Shown here piece after piece: positions 1 through 8,807 of a stretch of 64,000 nt of DNA. Numbering within the stretch: position 1 is the first letter of the stretch; every line of letters begins with the position of its first letter. The notes under the pieces were generated by a model, which made no database searches, was not told the DNA's origin, and saw only the letters and a list, made by a program, of their open reading frames with translations. The position numbers were made by a program, and so were the translations under genes. The stretch comes from DASXMT01 sp963755985 (GTDB lineage: Bacteria; Actinomycetota; Acidimicrobiia; Acidimicrobiales; RAAP-2). The DNA is taken from NCBI GenBank assembly GCA_963755985.1, contig CAVWLO010000004.1, forward strand, positions 372,001 through 436,000, given 5' to 3'.

Positions 1-1010
1 GCGACCGTCTGCCCCGGCGCGATGCGGCGCTGGGGGTCGTCGAAGCGGACGGACAGCCCTTCGTGGCCATGATGGGCGATCTCGCATCCCACTGGCACGC
101 CATGGGCGCTGCACTGGGCGATGGCTCGAGCACCGTCCGGCCAGACCTCGTCCACCCAGGTCACGGTATGAAGCTCGACGCCGGGCGCGTTGGCCGACTC
201 CGGCGGCCCGACCAGGACCCGGCGAGCGGTCAGGTCGACCGCGGTGACGTAACGCCGCCGGCCGTCGCGGCCGTGGCCCATGCCCCGGCGCTGGCCCACG
301 GTGACCAGCTCCAGGTCCTCGACCGGGCCGAGGTCGTCGCCGGTGCGATGGTCGACCAGGCGTCCGGGGTGGAGGGGCAAGCGATCGCCCAGGAAGCCTC
401 GGCGCCCCTCGTCCGAGCGGATGAAGCAGACATCCTGGCTGTCCGGCTTGGTGGCCGTGCGCAGGCCGAGTCGGGCCGCTTCGCTCCGCACCTGCTGCTT
501 GGTGAGATCGCCCACCGGGAACGAGCAACGGGCCAGCTGGTCCTGGCCCAGCATGGACAGCACGTAGGACTGGTCCTTCAACGGGTCGGCCCCCCGGCGG
601 AGCCGGAAGCGTCCGGTGGTGGTGGTGGCCCGCCGGGCGTGATGACCGGTGGCCACCGCGTCGAACCCGAGGACCATGGCCCGGTCCATGAGCCGATTGA
701 ACTTGAGGTGCCGGTTGCACTCGATGCAGGGGTTGGGGGTCCGGCCCTCGGCGTGGCCGGTCACATAGGGCGTCACCACCCGCGCCTCGAAGTCGTCGGC
801 GAAGTTGAAGACGTGATGGACCAGTCCCAACTGATCGGCCACCCGGCGGGCATCGTCGACATCGGCAACTGAGCAGCACCCCGAGTCGGAGCTCCCGCCC
901 CACAGTTTCAGCGTGGCCCCCACCACGTTGGCCGGCCCGAGGTGGTCGGCCAGCATGGCCGCGGCGACCGAGGAGTCGACCCCTCCCGACATGGCAACGA
1001 GAACTCGCAC
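1..1010 (-). CDS. mnmA: tRNA-specific 2-thiouridylase MnmA, 3' end cut by window
   Basis: MnmA (TrmU) activates wobble uridine 34 of certain tRNAs with ATP and transfers sulfur delivered from a cysteine desulfurase. Reading the minus strand from a GTG at 1010 gives the PP-loop SGGVDSS near residue 8, the first catalytic cysteine in NPCIECN near residue 95, and the second in DSQDVCFI further on. The reading frame is still open at position 1, so the C-terminal beta-barrel end lies outside the window. The gene begins 4 bases after the cysteine desulfurase stop, the usual sulfur donor/acceptor pairing. Family assignment is secure. Confidence 0.93.
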   Translation of the reverse strand, partial: MRVLVAMSGGVDSSVAAAMLADHLGPANVVGATLKLWGGSSDSGCCSVADVDDARRVADQLGLVHHVFNFADDFEARVVTPYVTGHAEGRTPNPCIECNRHLKFNRLMDRAMVLGFDAVATGHHARRATTTTGRFRLRRGADPLKDQSYVLSMLGQDQLARCSFPVGDLTKQQVRSEAARLGLRTATKPDSQDVCFIRSDEGRRGFLGDRLPLHPGRLVDHRTGDDLGPVEDLELVTVGQRRGMGHGRDGRRRYVTAVDLTARRVLVGPPESANAPGVELHTVTWVDEVWPDGARAIAQCSAHGVPVGCEIAHHGHEGLSVRFDDPQRRIAPGQTV

Positions 1011-1014
1011 CCGT

Positions 1015-2171
1015 TCAGTTTCGCAGTTGCGAGACGGCGTCCGGGACGGCGGCCAGGGCCAGGTCAACCTCGTCGGCCGTCGTGGTGTGCCCGAGCGAGA
1101 AGCGGATCCCCGTTCGGGCCTCCTCCCGGCTGAGCCCCATGGCCAGGAGCACGTGGCTGGGCTCGACCGCGCCGCTCGAGCAGGATGCGCCGGCCGAAAC
1201 CGCCAACCCGGCCTGGTCGAGGAGGACCAGCAGGGCCTCACTCTCCACGCCGGCAACCCGGAGATGGGCGATACCGGCGACGGTGCACGACCTGTCGGCC
1301 GTCGGCGTGGCCCCATCGACCCGGTCGAGCAGCCCGTCGACCAATCGGTCCCGGAGAGCGCCGATCCGGGCCGACGCCTCGCACCGCTGTTCGCCCGTGA
1401 TGCGGAGGGCCTCGGCCATCGCCACGATCCCGGCCACGTCGGGAGTCCCGCTCCTCCGCTCCCGCTCCTGGCCGCCGCCGTGGATGATCGGATCGAGGGG
1501 CACGCCGCCCCGGGCGGCCAGGGCCCCGATCCCCTTGGGGCCGCCGAACTTGTGAGCGCTGATGGCGACCAGGTCGACCGGTGCGCACCGGTCGGCCATG
1601 TCGAGCCACGGGGCGGCTTGGACCGCGTCGCTGTGGACAAGGGCATCGGGCGATCGCTCGCGCGACCAGAGGGGCCACCTCATCGAGTGGCTGGATGGTC
1701 CCGATCTCGTTGTTGACGGCCATCACGCTCACCAGGCTGACCTCCGGCGTGCAGGCGTCGGCCAGTTGCTCGAGGTCGACGACGCCGCACGCAGTGCTCG
1801 GCACCTCGCGCAGCTCGACCCCGAACCGTGCGGCCGCAGCCCGGCAGGCGTTCAGGACGGCGTGGTGCTCCATGGCCGTGCACACGATCGGCCCCACCGA
1901 TCGGCCTCGGGCCGCCCGTGCTGCCAGGCCCCCGAGCACGGCCAGGTTGTCGGCCTCGGTGCCACCGCTGGTGAACACCACCTCGCCGGGGTCGACGGCA
2001 AGGGCGGCAGCGACCACCTCGCGGGCGTCGTCGAGCGCCAGGCGGGCGTCGCGGGCGGTCGCCGTGCCCCCCCGACGGGTTCCCGAACCGTTCGGTGAGG
2101 AAGGGCAGCATGGCCCCCACCGCCTCGCTCCGCATCGGCGTGGTTGCCGCATGATCCAGATAGGCAGGCAC
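1015..2171 (-). pseudogene. cysteine desulfurase (IscS/NifS type), two frameshifts
   Basis: This is a PLP-dependent desulfurase of the kind that feeds sulfur to MnmA just downstream. All landmarks are present but in three frames: the start (MPAYLDHAATTPMRSEA) in frame 1, TSGGTEADN and NNEIGTIQP in frame 2, and the PLP lysine (SAHKFGGPKG) with the active-site cysteine (SAGASCSSG) in frame 3. The first shift lies at a run of seven Gs (plus-strand C run, 2067-2073); six Gs would restore the frame. The second lies near 1655-1665 in a CG-rich stretch. Removing one base at each gives a protein of about 384 residues, normal for the family. It is either a recent pseudogene or carries two sequence errors; the essential partner role makes error plausible. 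Confidence 0.85.
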
Positions 2172-2219
2172 CTGCTCAGTCTGGCACTGGCCTGAGACCG
2201 GCCGGCCCGTGGACGGCCC

Positions 2220-3622
2220 TCAGGCGACCGAGACCGCTTTGATGTTGCAGAACTCCCGGATGCCGTGGGCCGACAGCTCGCGACCGTGTCCCGAGCTCTT
2301 GATCCCCCCGAAGGGAAGGGGGGTCATCGAGGCGACCATGCCGTTCACAAAGACGAGGCCCGCCTCCAGGTCGTTCACGAACCGGCTCTGCTCGTCGGGA
2401 TCGTTGGTCCACACGCTCGAGCCCAGGCCGAACTCGGTGCCGTTCGCCACGGCCAGGGCCTCATCGGCGCTCGACACCCGGAAGAGGAGGGCCACGGGCC
2501 CGAACACCTCTTCGGCGGCCACCCGCATCCCCGGGGTGATGCCGGTGATGACCGTCGGCCGGTAGAAGAAGCCGGGATGGCCGGCGCCGCCCGGCCCGAC
2601 CACGCGCTCGCCTCCGCAGAGGATCGCAGCCCCCTTGGACCGGGCGTCTTCCACCTGCTCCTCGATGGTGTTTCTCGCCACCGCGGTGACCAGCGGCCCG
2701 ACCTCGGTGGCCGGGTCGAAGGGGTCGCCGACCGAGAGGGCCTCCATCCCGGCGACGAACCCCTCGGTGAAGGCGTCGGCCACCGACTCGTGCACGATGA
2801 ACCGCTTGGCCGCGATGCACGACTGGCCGTTGTTCTGCACCCGGGCCTCGACCCCCACCGGGATGGCCCGGTCGAGGTCGGCCGAGGGGAGGACGATGAA
2901 CGGGTCGCTCCCGCCCAACTCGAGCACCACCTTCTTGCCCGCGGCTCCGGCTTGTCCCCCGACGGCGCGGCCCGCACCGACGCTGCCGGTCAGGGTGACC
3001 GCCTTCACCCGCGGGTCGGCGATGATGGCCGGGACCTGGTCGGTACCGATGAGCAGGGATTGGAACACGCCGGCCGGTGCACCGGCCCGGCGGAACAGGT
3101 CCTCGAGGAGCAGCGAGGTGCGGGGGACGTTGGGCGCGTGCTTCAAGAGCCCGACGTTGCCGGCCAGGATGCCGGGGGCGGCGAACCGGACGACCTGCCA
3201 CAGGGGGAAGTTCCAGGGCATGATGGCCAGCACCGGTCCGAGGGGCTGGTAGCGGATCAGACCCCGCGCCCCCTCGATGGGCACCTCCTCGTCGGCGATG
3301 AAGGCGGCCCGTGCTCGGCGTACCACCGAAAGGCGCTGGCGCACTTGGCCACCTCGCCCTTGGCCTGGGCGAACGGCTTGCCCATCTCGGTGGTGAGGGT
3401 GTGGGCGATGTCGGGAAGCTCCCCCTCGAGCAGCTCGGCCACGGTGATCAGCAATCGGGAGCGGTCGCCCACCGGTGTGGCCGCCCACGCCGATGCCGCC
3501 GCAGCCGCCCGGGCCAGCCGGGCCTCGACCTCGGCCGCGTCGAGCGGCTCGAATCGCTGCAGCGTCTCGCCCGTCGTGGGATTGACGGTCGCCAATGGCG
3601 GACCGGACGGCGCAGGGGTCAT
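2220..3622 (-). pseudogene. NAD(P)-dependent aldehyde dehydrogenase, one frameshift
   Basis: The protein resembles succinate-semialdehyde-type dehydrogenases that oxidise an aldehyde to the acid. The N-terminal part starts at ATG 3622 behind an AGGGAG ribosome site and contains VNPTTGE. Near 3305-3315 the frame changes and continues with AAFIADEEVPIEG, MPWNFPLWQ, the catalytic VLELGGSDPF and the cysteine in NNGQSCIAAKR. One missing base after the codons for AEHG explains the change; with it the product is about 467 residues, full length for the family. An in-frame ATG at 3640 would overlap the stop of the upstream AMP-ligase. The two genes look like one transcription unit. Frameshift reality is undecided. 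Confidence 0.85.
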
Positions 3623-3636
3623 TGCCCGATTCTCCC

Positions 3637-4998
3637 TCATCGGGCGCCGTCTCCGAAACCGAGGGCACCGGGCACCAACCGGCGCTGCAGCTTCCCCGTG
3701 GCCGTCCGGGGCAGCGAGGGGGTGACGATGTACTCCTTGGGCCGCTTGTAGGGCGCCAGGCGGGCCTCGGCCCGGGCCCGGAGGAGCCCGACGTCGAACT
3801 TCCCGACCTCGGCCACGACGGCGGCGCACACCCGCTCCCCCCAGGTCCCGTCGGGCACACCGAACACGGCCACCTCGGCCACCCCGGGGACCTCGGCCAG
3901 GGCTGCCTCCACCTCGGCCGGGTAGACGTTCACCCCGCCGCTGATGATGAGGTCGTCGCGGCGACCGTCGAGATAGAGGTAGCCCTCGGGATCGAGCCTC
4001 CCGATGTCCCCCACCGTGAAGCTGCCGTCCCGCCAGGCCGCCGCCGTCTTCGCCTCATCGTCCCAGTAGACGAAGCGGGCGAACTCGGGGCCACGGCACC
4101 AGACCGTGCCGTCGCCGTCCACCGTCAGCCGGCGCCCGGCCCGGGCCCGACCGACGGTCCCAGGTCGATCGAGCCACTCGGTCGACGAGCACGCCGTGAA
4201 CTGGCCCTCGGTCGAGCCGTAGAACTCCCACAGCACGTCGGGGCCCACCCGGTCCAGGGCGGCCCGCTTGACCACCGGTGGGCACGGCGAGCCGGCGTGG
4301 ACCAACAGACGGAGCGAGTCGAAGCGCCGGGGCAGGGCATCTCCGAGACCCAGGAGCCGCTGGAGGGCGGCCGGAGCCATGAACGTTGTCGTGGGGACCA
4401 CCCCGGCCCGGCCGGAGAGGGCCTGGAGGGCCTCGGCCGCGTCGAAGCGGCCGAGGATGACACAGGTCCCGCCGGACAGCAGGGTGCCGGCGGCGAAACG
4501 GATGGATACCGAGTGGAACATCGGCGAGCAGACCAGATGCACGTCGCTCGGGCCGAAGGCCCACAGGTCGGCCTCGTCGGCGAAGGCGGCGGCCGCCGTC
4601 GGCTCGCCCCACACGCCGGTCCACACGCCCTTGGCCCGACCGGTCGTGCCCGAGGTGTAGTGCATCGGCCGAGCCCGCGGGTAGGGCGACAGGTCCATCG
4701 CCGGGCCTCCGTCGAGGGCGGCAAGCCCGGCCTCATCGGTGATGGTGAGCGACGGTCGGGCGTCGGCCACCAGTGCCTCCCGCTCAGATTGGACCAAGGT
4801 GGCGTTGAGCAGCACCGGCACCACCCCGGAGCGTAGGGCGCCGAGGACGGCGCAGAGCAGCCCGGCCGAGGAGGACAGGCAGAAGGCGACACGGTCCCCA
4901 GGACCCAGGCCGGCCGCAGCCAGCGCCCCGGCGGCACGCCGCTGTCGAACCTCTGCCTCCTCGCTGGTCAACACCTCGACGACGGGGCGATCGGTCAT
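3637..4998 (-). CDS. AMP-dependent acyl-CoA synthetase/ligase
   Basis: A 453-residue member of the ANL superfamily, which adenylates a carboxylic acid and joins it to CoA. The P-loop is seen as YTSGTTGRAKGV near residue 115, the A5 motif as EFYGSTEG, the hinge as DDLIISGGVNVYP, and the C-terminal lysine as PRTATGKLQRR. It is somewhat shorter than typical FadD proteins (500-560 residues), with a reduced N-terminal domain. It is followed immediately by an aldehyde dehydrogenase, so the acid produced by that enzyme could be the ligase substrate. The substrate is not predictable from the sequence. Confidence 0.85.
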   Translation of the reverse strand: MTDRPVVEVLTSEEAEVRQRRAAGALAAAGLGPGDRVAFCLSSSAGLLCAVLGALRSGVVPVLLNATLVQSEREALVADARPSLTITDEAGLAALDGGPAMDLSPYPRARPMHYTSGTTGRAKGVWTGVWGEPTAAAAFADEADLWAFGPSDVHLVCSPMFHSVSIRFAAGTLLSGGTCVILGRFDAAEALQALSGRAGVVPTTTFMAPAALQRLLGLGDALPRRFDSLRLLVHAGSPCPPVVKRAALDRVGPDVLWEFYGSTEGQFTACSSTEWLDRPGTVGRARAGRRLTVDGDGTVWCRGPEFARFVYWDDEAKTAAAWRDGSFTVGDIGRLDPEGYLYLDGRRDDLIISGGVNVYPAEVEAALAEVPGVAEVAVFGVPDGTWGERVCAAVVAEVGKFDVGLLRARAEARLAPYKRPKEYIVTPSLPRTATGKLQRRLVPGALGFGDGAR

Positions 4999-5098
4999 GG
5001 CGGCTCCTCGGGGACGGGGAGGGGTGCGGCCACCACGGCGGGCGCCGGTCCTCCAGCGCCGGCATCATGCCCGGCCCCGGCCGAGGCTACCGGACGTC

Positions 5099-5878
5099 AT
5101 GGCGTGCCAAGCTGACCGGGTGCCGACCACCGACCCTGCTGTCGAGGCGGCCCGGGCCATCATGAGCCGGGCCTCGCGCATCGTCGTCCTGACCGGGGCC
5201 GGTATCTCGACCGACTCGGGGATCCCCGACTTCCGGGGCCCCTCCGGCCTGTGGACCAAGGACCCCGGGGCCGAGAAGCTCGCCACCCTGCAGACCTACC
5301 GGGCCGACCCCTCGGTCCGAGCCCGGGCGTGGAAGAACCGGGTCGAGTCGCCCACGTGGGCGGCCGAGCCCAACGCCGGGCACGCCGCGGTGGCACGCCT
5401 GGCCGCCGAGGGCAGGGTCCTCCTCGTGGTCACCCAGAACATCGACGGGCTACACCAGGCCGCCGGGACCGACCCGTCCCTGATGGTGGAGATCCACGGC
5501 ACCATGCACGAGGTGGAGTGCATGTCCTGCGGCCAGCGCGGCCCGATGTCGGGGACGCTCGAGCGGGTCCGGGCCGGGGAGGACGATCCACCGTGCCTGG
5601 TCTGTGGCGGCATCCTCAAATCGGCCACCATCAGCTTCGGCCAGAGCCTGGTGCCCGAAGACATGGCCCGGGCCGAGCAGGCCGCCGCCGACTGCGACCT
5701 CCTAGTCGCTGTGGGATCGAGCCTGGCCGTGTTCCCCGCCGCCGGACTAGTTCCGACCGCTCACCAGGGCGGCGCGGGCATCGTCATCGTCAACGCCGAG
5801 CCCACCGGCTTCGACGACCTCGCCGACGTAGTCGTCCGCGTTCCCATCGGTGAGGCGCTCCCTGCCATCGTGGGCTAA
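5099..5878 (+). CDS. cobB: NAD-dependent protein deacylase (sirtuin)
   Basis: A sirtuin of about 259 residues that removes acyl groups from lysines using NAD+. The NAD pocket is visible as GAGISTDSGIPDFRG, the core as TQNIDGLH, the catalytic histidine in EIHGTMHEVEC, and the zinc site as two CxxC pairs (CMSC and CLVC). SSLAVFPAAGL and NAEPTGFDDLAD end the Rossmann half. ATG 5099 is used here; GTG 5120 is an in-frame alternative that removes seven residues. It is transcribed away from the AMP-ligase, and acyl-CoA synthetases are common sirtuin targets, but a functional link here is only inference. Confidence 0.92.
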   Translation: MACQADRVPTTDPAVEAARAIMSRASRIVVLTGAGISTDSGIPDFRGPSGLWTKDPGAEKLATLQTYRADPSVRARAWKNRVESPTWAAEPNAGHAAVARLAAEGRVLLVVTQNIDGLHQAAGTDPSLMVEIHGTMHEVECMSCGQRGPMSGTLERVRAGEDDPPCLVCGGILKSATISFGQSLVPEDMARAEQAAADCDLLVAVGSSLAVFPAAGLVPTAHQGGAGIVIVNAEPTGFDDLADVVVRVPIGEALPAIVG

Positions 5879-5976
5879 CTGCCCGCCACGGGTCCGCCAC
5901 TGGACCAACGTTGGCTGACTACCGGGTCGTCACCGGCCGTCCGCCCAGCATGAGCTGGGCATTCATCCAGCAGTAT

Positions 5977-6156
5977 CTAGTCGGCCTTATTCTGCTTCTT
6001 GGCCCGCTTTGAGGCGCGCTTGGAGTCCTTCTTGTCCGGCTGATCGAGCCTCACCTTGCGCCTGGGCTTCAATGCGAACCACCAGACGCTGGCCATCGTG
6101 GCCAGGACGCCAGCTGCGGCCGCCGGTTTCAGGATCTTGCGGGAGCGGTCTGACAT
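5977..6156 (-). CDS. small Lys/Arg-rich single-membrane-segment protein
   Basis: A 59-residue reading frame starting MSDRSRKILKPAAAAG. Residues 11-30 form one hydrophobic stretch (PAAAAGVLATMASVWWFALK), followed by a highly basic tail (KKDSKRASKRAKKQNKAD). The topology suggests a short membrane anchor with a charged cytoplasmic tail. Codon third positions are mostly G or C, as in neighbouring genes. No family is recognised. It lies between the sirtuin and an SDR gene. Confidence 0.55.
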   Translation of the reverse strand: MSDRSRKILKPAAAAGVLATMASVWWFALKPRRKVRLDQPDKKDSKRASKRAKKQNKAD

Positions 6157-6347
6157 GCCTGGGACGTTACTCCCACCGACGACCGGGACGCCCCTCTACT
6201 CCCCTCGCAGCGCTCACGCTCCTCTGCTCACGGTGCCCTGCTCACACCCTCAGCTCGCCTGCACTGCTCACGCCCGTCCGCTCCCGCACTGCTCTCCTGT
6301 CCCGTCGGGTCTGGCCCGTCCTGTCCTCTTGCCGGGCGGTCCCGTTG

Positions 6348-7073
6348 TCAACGCTCGTCAGGCACCCGCACGACCACGCCCTCGGGACGCCTCGTGCCTT
6401 CGACCAGGTCGAGCAGGAACTCAGCCACCCAAGCCGGCGAGTTGAAGGCCTCGGCCTCTTTCAAGGCCACAAATCGGCCGGTCGCCGGGAGGCGTTCGAC
6501 CGGGGTTTCGCGCATGAGCGCCTGCATCCCGGTATCGACAACCCCGGGGGCAACCGCGTAGGCCACCAGGCCGTGGGCAGCTTCCTCACGGGCCACCACC
6601 TCTGTGGCCATGTCGACGGCCGCCTTGGAGGCGCAATAGACGGCCATGCCCTCGTAGACGGTGCGAGCCGCCCCCGAGGTCATGTTGACCAGGACGCCGG
6701 TCCCCTCTCGCTCCCGGACGTGACGGGCGAAGGTCCGACTGCCCAACAGCATCCCGGTGACGTTGACATCCACATGGCGAGCAAGTGCATGGACGTCGGC
6801 GTCGATGAGGAAGTCGATCGGCTCGAGGACACCGGCGTTGTTGACCCACAGGTCGATCCGGCCGAACCGGCCGACGACGGCGGATGCGAAACGATCGAGA
6901 TCGGCGGCGTCGGTCACGTCCACTCGTGCCGTCACCGCTCCTGTCCCCTGCGGTGCACTCGGCTCGGTCCGGGCACACAATCCGAGCCGCAATCCGTGCT
7001 CGGCGAAGGTGGCAGCGAGGCCGGCTCCGAGCCCCCGGCTCGCCCCGGTCACCACGGCCACCAGGTCGCTCAC
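6348..7073 (-). CDS. SDR family oxidoreductase
   Basis: A short-chain dehydrogenase of 241 residues with the classical NAD(P) motif TGASRGLG at residue 9, the NNAG element, the catalytic serine region (NMTSGAA) and YxxxK (YCASK). GTG 7073 directly abuts the stop of the preceding aldehyde dehydrogenase (7074), so the two are cotranscribed and probably coupled. It is likely to interconvert an alcohol and carbonyl in the same catabolic route as the dehydrogenase. The substrate is unknown. Confidence 0.88.
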   Translation of the reverse strand: MSDLVAVVTGASRGLGAGLAATFAEHGLRLGLCARTEPSAPQGTGAVTARVDVTDAADLDRFASAVVGRFGRIDLWVNNAGVLEPIDFLIDADVHALARHVDVNVTGMLLGSRTFARHVREREGTGVLVNMTSGAARTVYEGMAVYCASKAAVDMATEVVAREEAAHGLVAYAVAPGVVDTGMQALMRETPVERLPATGRFVALKEAEAFNSPAWVAEFLLDLVEGTRRPEGVVVRVPDER

Positions 7074-8468
7074 TCAGGCCTCGGTGGCGATGAAGACGTT
7101 CTTGACCTCGGAATACGCCGCCAGCGCCTCGAGACCGAGCTCCCGGCCGAACCCCGATTGCTTCATGCCGCCGAAGCTGGTCTGGACTCGGACCGAGCCG
7201 TTCGAGTTGACCGACAAGTTGCCGGCCTCCACCGCCCTGGCCATACGCAGAGCCCGGGCTCCGTCCCGTGTCCAGATGGAACCGGACAGGCCGTAGGGGG
7301 TGTCGTTGGCCAGCCGCACGGCCTCGTCCTCACCGTCGAAGGGTATGACCGCGACGACCGGGCCGAAGACCTCCTCGGTGGACAGGCGCCAGTGGTTCTC
7401 GGCCGGGGCCACGACCGTCGGGGGGAACCAGTAACCAGGACCGTCCGGCTCGAGACCGGTGAACGCTGGCTCGACTGCGGCACCATCGGGTTGGCCCATC
7501 CCGGCAGCCAGATAACCGGCCACGAACTCCCGTCGAGCCGACGAGGCCAGGGGACCCATCTGGGTGCCCGGGTCCCGCGGGTCACCCACCCGCCAGTCGG
7601 CCACGGCCTGGCCTAACCGCTGTAGGAACTCATCGAAGGCCGGGCGCTCTACCAGGATCCGGCTTCGAGCACAGCAGTCCTGCCCGGCATTGGCGAACAC
7701 CCCAGCGGGAGCGGCGGCGGCCGCCCGCTCGATGTCGGCGTCGGCGAAGACGATGTTGGCCGACTTCCCTCCCAACTCCAAGGTGACCCGCTTGATGGTT
7801 CTCGACGCCTTGGCCATGATCTCGCGGCCGACGGCGGTCGAGCCGGTAAAGGCGACCTTGGCCACGTCGGCATGCTCCACCAGCCGGGCCCCGACTACCG
7901 GCCCGGTCCCCACCACGACCTGTAGGACGCCGGGCGGGATACCGGCCTCGAGGGCCAGGCCCTCGAGGCGGAGGGCGGTGAGCGGCGTGAGCTCGGCCGG
8001 CTTCACCACCACGGTGTTCCCGGTGGCCAGGGCGGGCCCCACCTTCCAGGACGTGATGGCGATGGGGAAGTTCCAGGGCACAATGGCCGCCACCACCCCG
8101 AGTGGCTCGTTGAAGGTGAGGTCCACGCCGGCGGCCACCGGAACCGTGGCCCCGCGGTGCTTGTCCACGGCACCGGCGTAGAAATGGAGCACCTCGGCTA
8201 CCATCGCCACCTCGTCCCGGCTGTCGCTGATCGGCTTGCCCACGTTCGCCGTCTCCAACTGGGCCAGTTCCTCGGCGTGGTCTTCCACTTGGGCGGCGAA
8301 GCGCCGCATCAGGCGGGCCCTGTCCGTGGGCGAGACGGCCCGCCAGGCCGGGAAGGCCCTGCGGGCCTGGGCCACGGCCACGTCGACTGACTCGACCCCG
8401 CCGAGCGGGAGCTCGGCGATGGGCTTCTCGGTGGCCGGATTCACCACCGTGAGGGTGTTCTCGCTCAC
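7074..8468 (-). CDS. aldehyde dehydrogenase (PuuC/betaine-aldehyde type)
   Basis: A 464-residue NAD(P)-dependent aldehyde dehydrogenase. VVNPATEK opens the protein; the oxyanion region IVPWNFPI, the cofactor motif FTGSTAVGREI, the catalytic glutamate in LELGGKSAN, and the cysteine loop NAGQDCCARSR are all visible, with EEVFGPV near the end. The start is GTG 8468 behind GGAAGGGCAGG. Next to an SDR, a puuD remnant and a glutamine-synthetase-family gene, it looks like the aldehyde step of gamma-glutamyl-amine or amino-alcohol breakdown. The extra cysteine next to the catalytic one (DCCARS) is seen in some relatives. Confidence 0.9.
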   Translation of the reverse strand: MSENTLTVVNPATEKPIAELPLGGVESVDVAVAQARRAFPAWRAVSPTDRARLMRRFAAQVEDHAEELAQLETANVGKPISDSRDEVAMVAEVLHFYAGAVDKHRGATVPVAAGVDLTFNEPLGVVAAIVPWNFPIAITSWKVGPALATGNTVVVKPAELTPLTALRLEGLALEAGIPPGVLQVVVGTGPVVGARLVEHADVAKVAFTGSTAVGREIMAKASRTIKRVTLELGGKSANIVFADADIERAAAAAPAGVFANAGQDCCARSRILVERPAFDEFLQRLGQAVADWRVGDPRDPGTQMGPLASSARREFVAGYLAAGMGQPDGAAVEPAFTGLEPDGPGYWFPPTVVAPAENHWRLSTEEVFGPVVAVIPFDGEDEAVRLANDTPYGLSGSIWTRDGARALRMARAVEAGNLSVNSNGSVRVQTSFGGMKQSGFGRELGLEALAAYSEVKNVFIATEA

Positions 8469-8469
8469 G

Positions 8470-8653
8470 ACCTGCCCTTCCCTCGGGACGCGTCGACCAG
8501 TGCGTCGAACGGGGGGGCACCACCCGCCGGCCTCGGCAACGCGGTCGACGTACGGCGCGGGAACCAGCGCCGCGTCGCGCTCCATGCCCACCCCGAGCTG
8601 ACCTGCCGGTTTGTGGTCACCCCGATGAGCGGGCGAGCACCGGTCGTCGACAT
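8470..8653 (-). pseudogene. remnant of gamma-glutamyl-GABA hydrolase (PuuD-like class I amidotransferase)
   Basis: The minus strand from ATG 8653 reads MSTTGARPLIGVTTNRQ, the typical opening of the PuuD family, then changes frame and continues GMERDAALVPAPYVDRVAEA (another PuuD hallmark), then breaks again around a run of Cs and ends in the leader of the aldehyde dehydrogenase. Only about 60 of roughly 240 residues survive and the nucleophile cysteine domain is gone, so this is a decayed gene and cannot be explained by base-calling error alone. PuuD removes the glutamyl group that a PuuA-type glutamine-synthetase homologue adds, which fits the genes around it. Confidence 0.6.
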
Positions 8654-8696
8654 GGGGGCCAGTATCCCATCCGAGCGCACATCCTCGTTTTGGGAC

Positions 8697-8765
8697 TCGA
8701 CGATGGGGGCCGACGCGAGGGCCGACCACGGAGGCCGAGGCGAGGGTCGACGATGGGGGCCGACG
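8697..8765 (+). repeat. 19-bp direct repeat in divergent intergenic region
   Basis: TCGACGATGGGGGCCGACG occurs at 8697-8715 and again at 8747-8765, fifty bases apart, with related GGCCGA-rich sequence between. It sits upstream of the SDR at 8808 and behind the puuD remnant. It may be a duplicated regulatory site or simple sequence drift. Confidence 0.6.
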
Positions 8766-8807
8766 ATAGGGTGCGGATCCGGAACCCATGGGAAGGCGAG
8801 AACGGCA

